A DNA stretch of 64,000 nucleotides from Teratosphaeria epicoccoides (Eukaryota; Ascomycota; Dothideomycetes; Mycosphaerellales; Teratosphaeriaceae): contig JADDMT010000001.1 of assembly GCA_021401465.1 (NCBI GenBank), positions 558,001 through 622,000 of the forward strand, in the 5' to 3' direction. Shown here one piece after another: positions 54,268-64,000 of the stretch (position 1 is the stretch's first letter; the number at the start of each line of letters is the position of its first letter). The notes under the pieces are model-generated. The model ran no database searches and was not told the DNA's origin. It saw nothing but the letters and a program-made list of their open reading frames with translations. The position numbers and the translations under genes are program-made.

Positions 54268-57200
54268 CTATTCCTCCTTGATCTCGAATGAGCCCCTCCG
54301 TTGCTCGTCGCTGCTATCCCTAGTTCGAACTTTTTTCATAGTATTGTTGCTCCCACTCCTCGAAGACTTTTTAGACCTTGCAGACAGACCGGTGCCTCTC
54401 CTTTCCTTTCGCTTACTTTGCTCGAGAGCTGCAGCAAGCTTGCCTGGATTTGACGTCTTTGACTTGCGCCTTGACATGACCAGACCGCCGTCGCTATCAG
54501 AGGACGAGTCATACTCGACGTCATTGTCGCTATCGAAGGGCCGCTCGTGGTCCGGGCTGTAACCTTCGTCGACTTCATCGTGGATGATGCTTGGCCCGCC
54601 GGCAGCAATCGGACCTCCCAATGTCTGATTACGTTTGGCGTCAAGTTCTTCAACGGGCATGACATCGGCTGGGTCTAGCGATGAAGCCTCAGAGATCACA
54701 GATGGTATGGACGGGTTAGAGATGGACATCGACACCGCGGAACCAAAGTCCGAGGAGCTCGAGACCAGTGCTGATGGTAATTGAGCTATGTGACCAACTG
54801 GACTGGTCTCTTGAGAGATCGGAATCGAAATGTCGGCCACTGATGCCTTCCGTGACGGGTCATCTGGACTAGGAGGGCACGGTCCCTCACCGATCGAGCT
54901 GAGCGGGCGCTCCATTCTCTCATGTTCCTCCCTCCGAAGCTTTCTGATGCGCTCGTCGTAGCCACTCTGTATCTCCTCTTTGCTCGCTTCGAGCGGCACT
55001 CCAGAAGCTGTGGTCAAGGGGCTCTTCGATAAATCCAAAACTGGCCCTCCAACCTGATACTGATCCTCCCTTGGATGTCTGCCTTCCACGATGCGGCCCA
55101 AGGACTTGGTGGAAGCAGCTGAGCTCTGTCGTGAAATCATAGCAGGCATCATGCCGATGCTCGTAGGGTGTAAGCGATCTGTGGACGAGCTGACTACGGA
55201 ACGCGATCGCGATCCTATGGGACTGACTTGTAGGCTGCTCGGCGTGCTTTCTACAGCAGGGAGTTCTTGGAGCGCGTCAGGCAGGTTGACATGTCCGGAA
55301 GCAACGGTGTTGCTCACGGCGAGACTTGGCTCCCCATGAGCATCGGTAGACGACGTGACCGATGACCTGTCAATTGATCGATCACGGGCCTCCGCTCCTC
55401 GTGGTGTACTCCGCTCTCGGAGAGACGTAAATGCACGCCTAGCGGGACCACTGCCGAGAATTGCCGTTAATTTGTGGCCTCCAGGGGAGTCGAGTGCCAC
55501 AGGGGTGCCGGGCAAGCCAGGCGACGATGGTGGTGAACCACGTCCGCGATCAATGTCTGACTGTTTCAGTGTTCGCACAGAGCCTGCTGTCGACATCAGA
55601 GTTCTAGAACGTTCAGGTGGGTTGGGTCTTGGTGCGATGGAGTGATGCGAGTTCCTCTCACGCTCCGGGTCCGACGCATGCGCAGGTTCGTCGAAATACC
55701 TATCGTGGCGTTCATGTTCCGGGCTTGGGGCCACACTTCTTGAAAGTGGATGTTCACCTTGCCTGGCGGCCGCGAGCGCTGCGAAGATCTGCTCATCGCC
55801 GCGCAAGCTCAGTCTGCGATGATCCTGGTTTAAAGTGCTGCTAGAAGAGTGTGCCGAAGGTGCAGCTGAGCCTCCACTGCCGCTTAGGCCAGCACTAGAA
55901 GGAGCTCGTCCCCTTCCTGGTTTGGTGGATAAACCGAGTCTTTCGCCGACTTTCTTGATGCCAGACCGCACTCGATCCAGAAACTGTAACGGAACAACGG
56001 CACTCTTGACATCTTCATTCGATACCTCGATCTTTCTGCCATCGCTCTGCCGCGCCGGATCTGTCTCTTCCAGCCATTTGACTTTGTTGGGTAAATCAGC
56101 AACAAGCCACGGATGATGTCGAACCTCCTCGAGGCTGATGCGCTTGTTGGGATCCTTTGTTAGAAGTCTCTTTAGCAAGTCGTGGAGAGTATCTTCGATT
56201 TCCTCATACACAATCTCGAGCGGATTGCGCCGCCCGTGCGGTGCTGGCGGGAAGACACGCCCGTGGGATGGTGGCCTTGAGCCAGGCTTCTCATTGACTG
56301 GCACAAGCCGCCTATGTGGTATGTAGATGTCCTCGTCGGCAATCTGTCGCATGACTACGAATTCATGATCCACAAAGGGTGTCCGGGCGAACAACATACA
56401 GAAAAGGGTAACTCCCAATGCCCACACATCTATCGCCTTGGACACCGGCGGCTGCTCCTCCGCAGGCTCAGTAATACAGAGCTCCGGTGCGAAGAACGCG
56501 GGCGTACCGACAGTCTTGGCCAGCTCTTTCGCCTCGTCGAAGTCTTGCGCCTCGTGCTCACTTACTTGTTCACCAGATTCGTCATCCCGGAGTGGACGAC
56601 CAAGATAAGACACACCGAAGTCCGAGATCTTGTAGCGATGGTCGTGGGTTGACAACAGGTTGGGTGGCTTGATGTCGCGGTGGACAATGCCTTGGTAGTG
56701 GAGATATTGCAGGCCGAGGAGCGTGTCACGAAAGGCGACACGCGCCTGCTGTATTGTCATGATGGGCACATACTCCAGCTCGGGATTCAATTCGCTGTCC
56801 AGAATTTCGTTGGCGCGTGTAGCGATTTCTGGATTGATGACTCTCTCTGCATCCTGCACACTGCTCTCCAAGCTGTTCACGCGTGACGGCGCGCCAGAGC
56901 TCGCCGAATATGCTCCCCACATTGTGCCCTCAAGACCATTGCAGAGCTTCGGCACGACATCAGAACGACCTTCAGCTGGCGAAGTTGTCTCTGGGTCCGG
57001 AGTAAGTGGCAGATAATGTATCGGAGGAGAGTCGGTCGGCGGAAAAATGGCCTCTTGAATGGGCTCGATAGGTGGTGGGAGTGGCACGGGTATCCTGGAT
57101 TCTCGTCTTCCTTCGTTGGCGTACAGCATGCCTGGCATCGAGTCTATGGTAGTGTTTGTGGAGATACGCGACAGCCGGTCCTCCTCTGATTCTTCGCTCA

Positions 57201-58596
57201 TGTCATCACCGCCCAGCTCGTGACTCCAGGTCCGTGGATCATCGGAGTCCTTCTGGATCATTCGATGTATACTACGTCGGTGATGGCGCATCTGCCTCCG
57301 TTTCTCGCTGTCCAAGCGCCGCTGCGCCTCAGTCATGACCGCCTTGTTCTCAAGCAGGGATTCTACATCCTGCTTCCCACTCCGCTCTCGTTCATATCTA
57401 TGAGCCTCTACCAGTGCGATCTCTTTCGGTGCCTTTGTCCGCCACCTAATCTCTCCATTCTCAACGAACTCCAACACAATGTATACCTTCTTGCGAGACG
57501 GGTCGTCGATGACCTCGAGCAGAGCTACAATATTGGGATGTCGCGCTTTCTTCAATATAGCAACCTCCTTTTTGACCTTATCCTCAGCCCCAGACACAAG
57601 CTTGCCGAGCTTTCGTCGCTTAGAGTATCGTTCGACAATCTTGATTGCGACGTACGTGCCCTGGTCCTGCAAGTCACGAGCGAGCTTGACTTTACCATGG
57701 GTACCGCGACCAAGCTCGTCGATAACCTCGTAGTGATTGATCAGCTTGCGGCCTGAGACTGGGTCCACGTCGACATCGGCGACATGAGTCTCCTTCGGTG
57801 GCACCCTATGCGTGAAATGCAGGAACGGACTCGCGTATGTTCCTGGCGTCTCAGGCGACTCATAGTCATCTTGATTCGGCGGCGACAGTTGGGGCGAGAA
57901 CAGGCCGGCCCCAGGCGTCGCGGCGGGAGAAGGGCCAGCAGTGCGTATACCTGTCTGGTGCAGCGAAGTGAACGCTGAGCTGAAAGTGTGAATCTGTGCA
58001 GGTTGCGAACTTCGTTGCCGTAGTACGAGAGGCGCGTGTTGTCGGACTGGATACTGCTGAGAGTGCAGAGCAGCGTAGGACTGGTTCGGGAAGGCAGGTC
58101 TACGATTCGAAACGGCAGGTGCAAAAGTTGGGCTGCCGTTAGCTGTCGTGATCGTAGCGTTGCTGTCCGCACTTAGCACGCTGGCGCTCGAGACCTGGCT
58201 GTGCACTAAAGGCCTGTATTCAGGACCAGGTGACAGCAGTGAAGCTGTCGACTCGGGAAGCTGCAATTGTCCTTCTGCAGTAATTTCGCTGGCTGCTGCC
58301 GCAGTCGGCAATCCGGTATGGCTGCATGTCCTCGCCAGTGCAGGCAGTGCAGGCAGCTCCGCCGTTGAGGACGCCCGTGATGTTGGTGCTGATGCTGGTA
58401 CCGGCGCTGCTGCTGGGGGTGTGGTGAAGTAGTCTTGCTGCTGTTCCTCGTTGTCGCCCTCATCTGCCAGGTCTTTGACCGAGACCGGGACCTCTGATCG
58501 CGGCGTACTGTCCACATCCTCGACTCGACGTTCCGCCCGCAGTGCCGGTTCCCAGTCTTCTGCGATACGCTCATTCACCACAGACCCGTCGGACAT
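54268..58596 (-). CDS. SSP1/CaMKK-type Ser/Thr protein kinase (SNF1-activating kinase class)
   Basis: Single exon, 1,442 residues. Kinases of this class (fission yeast Ssp1, Aspergillus CmkC, yeast Sak1/Tos3/Elm1) phosphorylate the activation loop of AMPK/Snf1 or CaMK. A disordered N-terminus (1-285) precedes the catalytic domain, which begins HYEVIDELGRGTHGKVKLA. Key elements are the Gly loop (295-303), VAIK Lys319, HRDIKPPNLL with Asp641, DFG (659-661), TVGTPAFFAPE (695-705) and DVWALGVTLFCMLFARTPFV; the domain ends near 835. About 220 residues of Arg/Ser/Pro-rich sequence are inserted between the hinge (VLEFVENGEIRWRTK, about 374-388) and helix D/E (about 610). The long tail is Ser/Pro-rich, ending in a basic, phosphorylation-prone segment. 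A Ca/calmodulin site may lie after the kinase domain (about 875-895, LDRVRSGIKKVGERLGLS), which is inference. Confidence 0.92.
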   Translation of the reverse strand: MSDGSVVNERIAEDWEPALRAERRVEDVDSTPRSEVPVSVKDLADEGDNEEQQQDYFTTPPAAAPVPASAPTSRASSTAELPALPALARTCSHTGLPTAAAASEITAEGQLQLPESTASLLSPGPEYRPLVHSQVSSASVLSADSNATITTANGSPTFAPAVSNRRPAFPNQSYAALHSQQYPVRQHAPLVLRQRSSQPAQIHTFSSAFTSLHQTGIRTAGPSPAATPGAGLFSPQLSPPNQDDYESPETPGTYASPFLHFTHRVPPKETHVADVDVDPVSGRKLINHYEVIDELGRGTHGKVKLARDLQDQGTYVAIKIVERYSKRRKLGKLVSGAEDKVKKEVAILKKARHPNIVALLEVIDDPSRKKVYIVLEFVENGEIRWRTKAPKEIALVEAHRYERERSGKQDVESLLENKAVMTEAQRRLDSEKRRQMRHHRRSIHRMIQKDSDDPRTWSHELGGDDMSEESEEDRLSRISTNTTIDSMPGMLYANEGRRESRIPVPLPPPIEPIQEAIFPPTDSPPIHYLPLTPDPETTSPAEGRSDVVPKLCNGLEGTMWGAYSASSGAPSRVNSLESSVQDAERVINPEIATRANEILDSELNPELEYVPIMTIQQARVAFRDTLLGLQYLHYQGIVHRDIKPPNLLSTHDHRYKISDFGVSYLGRPLRDDESGEQVSEHEAQDFDEAKELAKTVGTPAFFAPELCITEPAEEQPPVSKAIDVWALGVTLFCMLFARTPFVDHEFVVMRQIADEDIYIPHRRLVPVNEKPGSRPPSHGRVFPPAPHGRRNPLEIVYEEIEDTLHDLLKRLLTKDPNKRISLEEVRHHPWLVADLPNKVKWLEETDPARQSDGRKIEVSNEDVKSAVVPLQFLDRVRSGIKKVGERLGLSTKPGRGRAPSSAGLSGSGGSAAPSAHSSSSTLNQDHRRLSLRGDEQIFAALAAARQGEHPLSRSVAPSPEHERHDRYFDEPAHASDPERERNSHHSIAPRPNPPERSRTLMSTAGSVRTLKQSDIDRGRGSPPSSPGLPGTPVALDSPGGHKLTAILGSGPARRAFTSLRERSTPRGAEARDRSIDRSSVTSSTDAHGEPSLAVSNTVASGHVNLPDALQELPAVESTPSSLQVSPIGSRSRSVVSSSTDRLHPTSIGMMPAMISRQSSAASTKSLGRIVEGRHPREDQYQVGGPVLDLSKSPLTTASGVPLEASKEEIQSGYDERIRKLRREEHERMERPLSSIGEGPCPPSPDDPSRKASVADISIPISQETSPVGHIAQLPSALVSSSSDFGSAVSMSISNPSIPSVISEASSLDPADVMPVEELDAKRNQTLGGPIAAGGPSIIHDEVDEGYSPDHERPFDSDNDVEYDSSSDSDGGLVMSRRKSKTSNPGKLAAALEQSKRKERRGTGLSARSKKSSRSGSNNTMKKVRTRDSSDEQRRGSFEIKEE

Positions 58597-61095
58597 GCTG
58601 ACACAAGCCCCACCTCAACCCTCACTCGCGCTCCCGAAACAATCCTCGACGGCAGCGTTCGACGATGTCTCATGAACCAGATCTAACCGCAATGGCTGCG
58701 GCTGGACATTGAGTAACGCTTGCGCTCCAGGGTGTTGTGCGCAATCGCCTGTGTGTTGTGGTGGTGCCGTAGCCGCTCTCATGCCGGCATGGTGAGGATT
58801 CCGTTGAAGTTGCTGGCGGCCCATCCACAAGCCCAAGCCCAGGTTCTTTGACGATTTCAACGAGGCTTGGCAGCAAATGTGTTGACTAATAATCTTGGGG
58901 CTGCAGCCGTAACGCAAATTAATTGATCGTCGTGTCGTCAGAAGATTCAATGCCCACAGCGCTGTTGCGTTAATACCAGCGAGCTTGCCTGTTGAGACAA
59001 CAGGTCCACAACGCTAGTTTCCCGTCGGCGGCTCTGCCCGACAATGACTATGCGGCTGTCCACACGATCCTCCACGATAACAAGGACTTGTGAGATTCGT
59101 CGAGTCCTTTTTGGCTAGGTCACAACGGCCAGCTGCACAGCAGGCCCAGTGGTAAAGCACACAGTTGAGCTCAAGGTACAAGCCGTGCTGAGTCTATTGG
59201 CCGCAGCGAGTACTCTCCGCCGCTGCGAGAAGACTTGAGCCGTATAGGCGACGAGCTGCATGAATGGGTGGCCTGCCCGACAATCTTGGCGATGAACACG
59301 CGACCCTGGCATGGACTGGCACGGCGCAATTGCTGAGAAAAGTACTACTGTACTTGCGCAAATGTGAGACACCCGACTGTACGCAGCGCTTGTGGACACG
59401 CGGGAGCTGGATCTGGTGGGAAGAACGACGGGAGCGGGGTATCATGAAGCAATGGCAAGCCGAATTTGCAATGGCTAGGTGCGTCCTTTACCACAGCAGA
59501 AAAGGCGACGAGATGCAACCAAGCGATCATGGGCTTCTCTCCGCTGCGCTCAGCATCCCTGTGAGACAGTAGGAGGTAAAAATCCCAACCCCAGGAGCCT
59601 TACCTCCTACATGAGCGTCGACCACACTGCACCCGTTGCTGCCGCTCGAACCTCGATCTTGACGACCAAATGACCATGACTTTTGCCGTACATACTCCTC
59701 GAGGAATCAGGATCGAGGTCAACCCGTCATGCCGTGCATGAGGATCGCAGATCCAACCTCGCGTACTCGCAGCCAGCCTGCGAGCGAGCGACGACGATCA
59801 ATCATCGTTCACGCGCGCCCGCCGCCACCCCTCATGATAAGTGTGCACCGGAGATGGCCGCAGCGTCATCACCGCCAAATCATCCATTTGTTATGTTGAA
59901 GATCGTGTCCTGGCAAGAGGACGAGAGCGCCTCAGTAGAACATGCAGGTCGCTCCTTTGGGACGTTACCTCTTTAGACAACGGCAAACATGACTGCCGTA
60001 TCAGAGACCTCAACAAACCCATCGCCCAAGGCCCCTACAGCCACAAACACAGCTAGCTCCGCCAGTTGACTCACCGCCCGCTGCGAGCCGTGCCTGCGAT
60101 GTAAGTTCATCCACGCGCGCACAACGGGGCCATGTCAAAAAGGTTCATGTTCACGTGGCACTAGTAGTGGCAGACACGACCTGTACACGGTACACCCCAT
60201 CTTGGGAAGAATACTTCCCCGCTTCAGATGTAGCCTTCAATTGTCGACTCCCAAATTCTAGGCCCTTCCTGCATGATGATACATCGTTGCAAATGAGCTA
60301 GTCAGTTATTGCCCATACCCTGCTTTGAACCAGCATCCATAACAACCGGAGAATATCATGCGCTTCGCGCGCTTAATCTTAAAACTGCATGTTCAGGGCC
60401 GCGTGACTCAGTTGCTTAATGAATTGTACAATTGTATGTGGCTGCTTTTGTCAAGCAGCATCAGCAGCTTGCCTGATCCGTTCGCCTGAATTTTTCAATC
60501 GGAAATTACCTCCCATTCCGGTCATGACAGTTGCCGGCGAACAGCTTGCCGGCGTACGAAAGAGGCTGCGCCAAATTCTGGGGCGAAGGACCACAGTCTG
60601 AGCATCTCAACGAATTGAATGTGGAGAAAAAGCTTAGATGGGCCAGGATTCCAATGCATCTCAGACATTTTCTTCGATTATGGCCGTGGGCAGTTGAGGA
60701 GTAGAATTCTTTTGGAGCTCGAAAACAACAGCAGGGACCAGGGGCTCTTTCCGAACCGTCTCGGGTAGGACGCCCAGACTCTTCTGTCGGCACAGCGTGG
60801 CCGAGGATGATCCCTCCACTGATCAGGTATTGACCTGTCCATCGGTATTCACGTGCGAATGCGCCGCAAGTATGCGAATGTAATTTGCCGCTGCTCGAGC
60901 TAGCGCCGCAAGTGGCTCCATGATACCTTCTGGTCCATCGCACCTTCGACGGAGCATGATCTGAATGCTAACGCGGGCACGTCAGGGGGTTCCATCTCCT
61001 GGAACAGATACTGAAAAGATGAGAAAGGTGCCGTATGCCTCCTGCCTCAAGATTCTCCAGCACGTAGTTGAAAGCCCAGATCCCTCTTCACGTCT
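58597..61095. other. 2.5-kb gene-poor stretch
   Basis: Between the kinase start and the stop of cwf18. Only short frames; nothing recognised. The left end should hold the kinase promoter and leader. Confidence 0.5.
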
Positions 61096-61728
61096 TCAGC
61101 TCTCATCCAACAAGGCAGCCTCCCCTTCCCTTTCCCGTCTCGCATCCTCCGCCTCCTCCCTCTCCCTCATGTTCGCCGCCTCAACCAGCGTCGCACCTTC
61201 CATCCCCGCCGCCTCACCATCTGCGCTACTAGTCGCCGCCACATCCGCCTTGTCCTTCGCTAGCTTCTGTTGATGCGCAATGCGCTCTCTCACTAACCTC
61301 GCGATCGCGTTATCTGTCCGCACATTCAAGACCTCCAGCTTCCTTTCCAGATCTCGCTTCAGATCCCAATTCGGCTTCTTTGGCTGGAGCTTGAAGAGAT
61401 CGAGTGGCTTGTCGGCCTTCTCCTCTTCTTCCCGCTGGCGCTTTGCTTCTTCTGCGAGTAGCGCAGCCTTCTTTTCCAGTGTGTCTTGGCCTTCTGATGG
61501 AGCATTTTCGAAGCCTAGCTTTGCGCCCTTCGTCTCTGCGTCGTAGTTGCGCCCTGACAAGTATGTGGCTGTGACATCTGGCCCGTTGTCGTTGCGCGGC
61601 GACTTTGGTGCAGGCGCTATGTCGTCGTCGGCTTCATGGTCTGGCTGTTTTCGCTTAAGCGACTTGAGTTGGGCCAGGCGGGCTTTGCGGTCTTGGGCTG
61701 CGGCACTGAGGGCCTGTGTTGAAGCCAT
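61096..61728 (-). CDS. cwf18: spliceosome-associated protein cwf18 / CCDC12
   Basis: Small coiled-coil component of the activated spliceosome (Prp19/Cdc5-associated set), absent from budding yeast. Single exon, 210 residues. The N-terminus (SAAAQDRKARLAQLKSLKRK) and the core (LQPKKPNWDLKRDLERKLEV then LNVRTDNAIARLVRERI) match the cwf18/CCDC12 family, with the PNWDLKR block as its clearest mark. Between them is a charged helix (LEKKAALLAEEAKRQREEEE). The C-terminus is Glu/Arg-rich. The length is a little above the human protein. It starts divergently from the PPR gene with only 168 bp between the start codons. Confidence 0.9.
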   Translation of the reverse strand: MASTQALSAAAQDRKARLAQLKSLKRKQPDHEADDDIAPAPKSPRNDNGPDVTATYLSGRNYDAETKGAKLGFENAPSEGQDTLEKKAALLAEEAKRQREEEEKADKPLDLFKLQPKKPNWDLKRDLERKLEVLNVRTDNAIARLVRERIAHQQKLAKDKADVAATSSADGEAAGMEGATLVEAANMREREEAEDARREREGEAALLDES

Positions 61729-61896
61729 GATCGCAAGGTATCCGGGATCAGAACACGAATCTCGTGGAGAGGATGCGGTAGATAAAATAGTTGCGTTGCA
61801 TCTAATTATTTCTCGAGTCAGGCAACAGCGGAGGTTCTCCGCGTTCCAAACATTTTACTTGAAGCCCCTTGGGACACGACAGCGGCACAATGCTTC
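61729..61896. promoter_or_regulatory. divergent promoter region cwf18 / PPR gene
   Basis: Only 168 bp separate the two start codons, so promoters and leaders must share this segment. This rests on the PPR start at 61897 being correct. Confidence 0.5.
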
Positions 61897-64000
61897 ATGC
61901 CGCCATGTCCACCCATCCGTAGCGCTGTCAATAGCCTGGTATCACGACTGGCACCTCGACCTCGACCACCGCCGTCATCACCACCGCCGCGCTGCGATCT
62001 CGATTCCGCTATCCGCAACAGGCGGAGCTATGCCACTACACAGCAAGAGCGGCAGCGCGATGACACTTACTGGTTGCGTCTGGCTTTCTCGAAGCCAGTA
62101 CTCACACCACAGAAAACGGACGGCAGAAAGAAGTCGATCGACTACAGCGCGTATGAGGCCGTGCTAGAATCCAACCAGGGCGGATCTGAGCTGCAACGGA
62201 GTGAAGAGAGCTTTGCGCCTGCCCAGCGGCAGAGAGCGCCAACTTTTGCTGAGGAATCTGATGGCGCTCCTGGCGATATGCCACCGTCCTCAGATATATG
62301 CATGCCAGAATCAGCGCAGAATGATGCTGAAAGCACGGTCTTGGAGCAGGAACGATTTCGCGGGATTACACACATCATTTTAGCACGCGCGAAGAAGCGT
62401 AGGACATTGAGGCGGGAGTTACGCCACCTACGACGAACCCGTAATCCCTCTGCTGCTTCACTAAGACGGGCCACGCGCACTCGAAGTGCGTACGCGATCT
62501 ATAAGCGCAATGGTGTGTGGGCATTCGAGGCCCTCCCCAAACCACGGAGGAAGATGACGTGGTCTGTCATGTCGAAGGATCAAAGACGTCGTGTCGAAAT
62601 TAATCGCCGACTTGTAGGGCTGGAACGAAAAGGCCTCACCGTCCAGACGCAAATGCTCTCCCTCGCACCGCATTGTCGTAGTTCTGCAACATTCTCAACC
62701 GGATGGAGTACGCAATTTGCAAGGGTCTCGCAACTGCTTGATAAGACCTCGCTCGCCCAGTTACGACGACGCAGTTTGCGCGCTCTTGAGCCTCAGACGC
62801 ACATACTGGCTCGATTGATTCGGAATCATGCCTGTGAGACATGGCCCCTCGGGATGGCCGACCTCGAAATAATCGCTGAACGTTTGGACACGGCAACGAA
62901 CCAGCTGTGGGCCGCGATCGCTCTCTGGAAATTAGTCGTTCGCCCGCGTGGTATCGTCAAATTCTTACTCGAAACGCATACGCCTCCATATCCTCCGATC
63001 AACTGGGTTGAGGATTGCCTACAATTTGCCGCAATGCGCGTCAGGAAGGTGACCACGCTCAGTGACAAGGAGAGGAAAGTTGAAGCTCGCAAGCTGCTCC
63101 AGGCCTTTCCGAAGCTTGTTGCCCGAGAAACAGGAGAGCAAATGGTCATAGACAGCAGCTTCATTGCCATTCTGCTCTCGTACGCCTCCAGCACCACCAT
63201 TCATGATGTTTGGGATCTGATCAAAGCCGGGAAGCTCAAGGTTCGATGGCCCACACTCCTCCGACTTGCTCGCTCGTTCCTCGATCGTAACTTTTTCGAC
63301 AAGGCCCTTGACGCAACGCTCCAGGCCAACAAATCCGGACTCAATGTTAACTCGAAAGTCTTCCTGTCGTTCTGTTCCTTGCTTTTGCGCCGATCAATGA
63401 GCCAGAAGGAAGGCTTGCGTGTGACGCTGCGGATCATTGAGAATATGGTCGGCATTGGTGTCAAATTGAATCGCCAGCTATGCAACATTGTCATGCTCAA
63501 TGCTATTGAGGCAGGAGACCATGGGACCATGTCCGCTGTGCATCAGTCAGCAATCGAGCAAGGCTTAGAACCGAACGAATACACGTATGCTATACTGCTC
63601 AAAGCTTGTAAGCAGGACATCGGTAATGGCAACCGGTTACGAGAAGTGATCCAGGCAGCAATTGCCAGTGGCCATGTCCGGAGAGATGCAGTCGTAGCAA
63701 CAGAGGTCCTGCACTGTCTAGCCTTACACCATACTCGCGAGGTCCCGAAAGGGGCCAGCGATGATCCGTATAGACCATTTGACCGGGTACCGACACCCAC
63801 TGCCGTCAATGCCGTGCTCGAAGCATACTGTCAGCTTTTCGACCCCGCACCATTAGAGCGCATTGGTATCACAATGCCTCATGCTCGAGCGCTAGATCCA
63901 GAACATCCAAGGCTGTCACCTGGACATTACGCTATCACAATAATTATGGCAGTGTATCTAGAGCAGCCGCTGCGTACAGAGCATGTCGTTGACTGCTACA
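61897..64000 (+). CDS. PPR-type mitochondrial protein, 3' end beyond window
   Basis: A frame open from the ATG at 61897 to the last base (701 codons, no stop). The N-terminus is Arg/Pro/Ser-rich without acidic residues for about 25 codons (MPPCPPIRSAVNSLVSRLAP), a mitochondrial presequence, followed by RSYATTQQERQRDDTYWLRL. A very basic segment (about 165-250) precedes helical pairs of pentatricopeptide character: LNRQLCNIVMLNAIEAGDHG, then HQSAIEQGLEPNEYTYAILL, KACKQDIGNGNRLREVI and TPTAVNAVLEAYCQLF. The EPNEYTYAILLKAC unit is the clearest PPR match. Fungal proteins of this shape act in expression of mitochondrial transcripts (Cbp1/Atp22/Aep-like roles), but no target can be read from the sequence. 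Only two or three repeats are convincing in the visible part, and more may follow beyond the edge. Confidence 0.85.
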   Translation, partial: MPPCPPIRSAVNSLVSRLAPRPRPPPSSPPPRCDLDSAIRNRRSYATTQQERQRDDTYWLRLAFSKPVLTPQKTDGRKKSIDYSAYEAVLESNQGGSELQRSEESFAPAQRQRAPTFAEESDGAPGDMPPSSDICMPESAQNDAESTVLEQERFRGITHIILARAKKRRTLRRELRHLRRTRNPSAASLRRATRTRSAYAIYKRNGVWAFEALPKPRRKMTWSVMSKDQRRRVEINRRLVGLERKGLTVQTQMLSLAPHCRSSATFSTGWSTQFARVSQLLDKTSLAQLRRRSLRALEPQTHILARLIRNHACETWPLGMADLEIIAERLDTATNQLWAAIALWKLVVRPRGIVKFLLETHTPPYPPINWVEDCLQFAAMRVRKVTTLSDKERKVEARKLLQAFPKLVARETGEQMVIDSSFIAILLSYASSTTIHDVWDLIKAGKLKVRWPTLLRLARSFLDRNFFDKALDATLQANKSGLNVNSKVFLSFCSLLLRRSMSQKEGLRVTLRIIENMVGIGVKLNRQLCNIVMLNAIEAGDHGTMSAVHQSAIEQGLEPNEYTYAILLKACKQDIGNGNRLREVIQAAIASGHVRRDAVVATEVLHCLALHHTREVPKGASDDPYRPFDRVPTPTAVNAVLEAYCQLFDPAPLERIGITMPHARALDPEHPRLSPGHYAITIIMAVYLEQPLRTEHVVDCY

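Overview
The window is nuclear DNA of a filamentous ascomycete (Pezizomycotina), probably a Dothideomycete. The reasons are short introns (about 49-160 bp) with GT...AG ends and CTGAC/CTAAC-like branch sites, intron-poor genes on both strands, fungal-only families (IMA1-type nuclear membrane protein, fungal RGS, HET domain, LPAELRNMIYE-type proteins), and a fungal SMN and cwf18 that Saccharomyces lacks. The species cannot be named from sequence alone. I assembled about 22 protein genes, several by joining exons by eye, plus two pseudogenes, a few doubtful small genes and some simple repeats. I saw no rRNA, convincing tRNA, CRISPR or intact transposon.

Left part (1-15.2 kb): the 3' end of mitochondrial ribosomal protein bL32m; a decayed HET-domain gene on the minus strand; NADP-glutamate dehydrogenase (3 exons); mitochondrial malonyl-CoA:ACP transacylase; a lineage-specific low-complexity protein; the histone chaperone RTT106, which appears to use a GC-AG intron; a secreted Ser-rich, probably GPI-anchored protein; and a divergent pair, NOP15 (rRNA processing) and SMN (snRNP assembly), with start codons only about 195 bp apart.

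Middle part (15.2-33.3 kb): an intact LPAELRN-type protein gene faces a broken paralogue on the opposite strand, with a 17-bp tandem repeat between them. Then come IMA1 (inner nuclear membrane), GPI10 (GPI mannosyltransferase III) tail to tail with GCD7 (eIF2B beta), NEM1 (lipin-activating phosphatase), a small basic protein and a secreted Ser/Thr-rich protein.

Right part (33.3-64 kb): a 5.9-kb stretch without a convincing gene, then RNR1 (ribonucleotide reductase large subunit, 3 exons), a fungal dynamin/Mx-like GTPase, an AIM34-like mitochondrial SAP protein, a disordered conserved protein, an RGS protein, a 3.5-kb gene-poor stretch containing a (GT)25 tract, a 1,442-residue SSP1/CaMKK-type kinase, cwf18/CCDC12, and a PPR-type mitochondrial protein that runs off the right edge.

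This is mostly ordinary housekeeping chromosome, with no gene cluster serving one pathway. Mitochondrial functions recur (bL32m, MCT, AIM34-like, PPR), as do RNA-particle functions (NOP15, SMN, cwf18). Accessory character is limited to the two pseudogenes and the gene-poor gaps. I did not find a clear new multi-gene system. The best leads are the decayed HET gene, the inverted paralogue pair, the GC-AG intron of RTT106, the orphan protein at 6.5-8.4 kb and the large insertion in the kinase domain.
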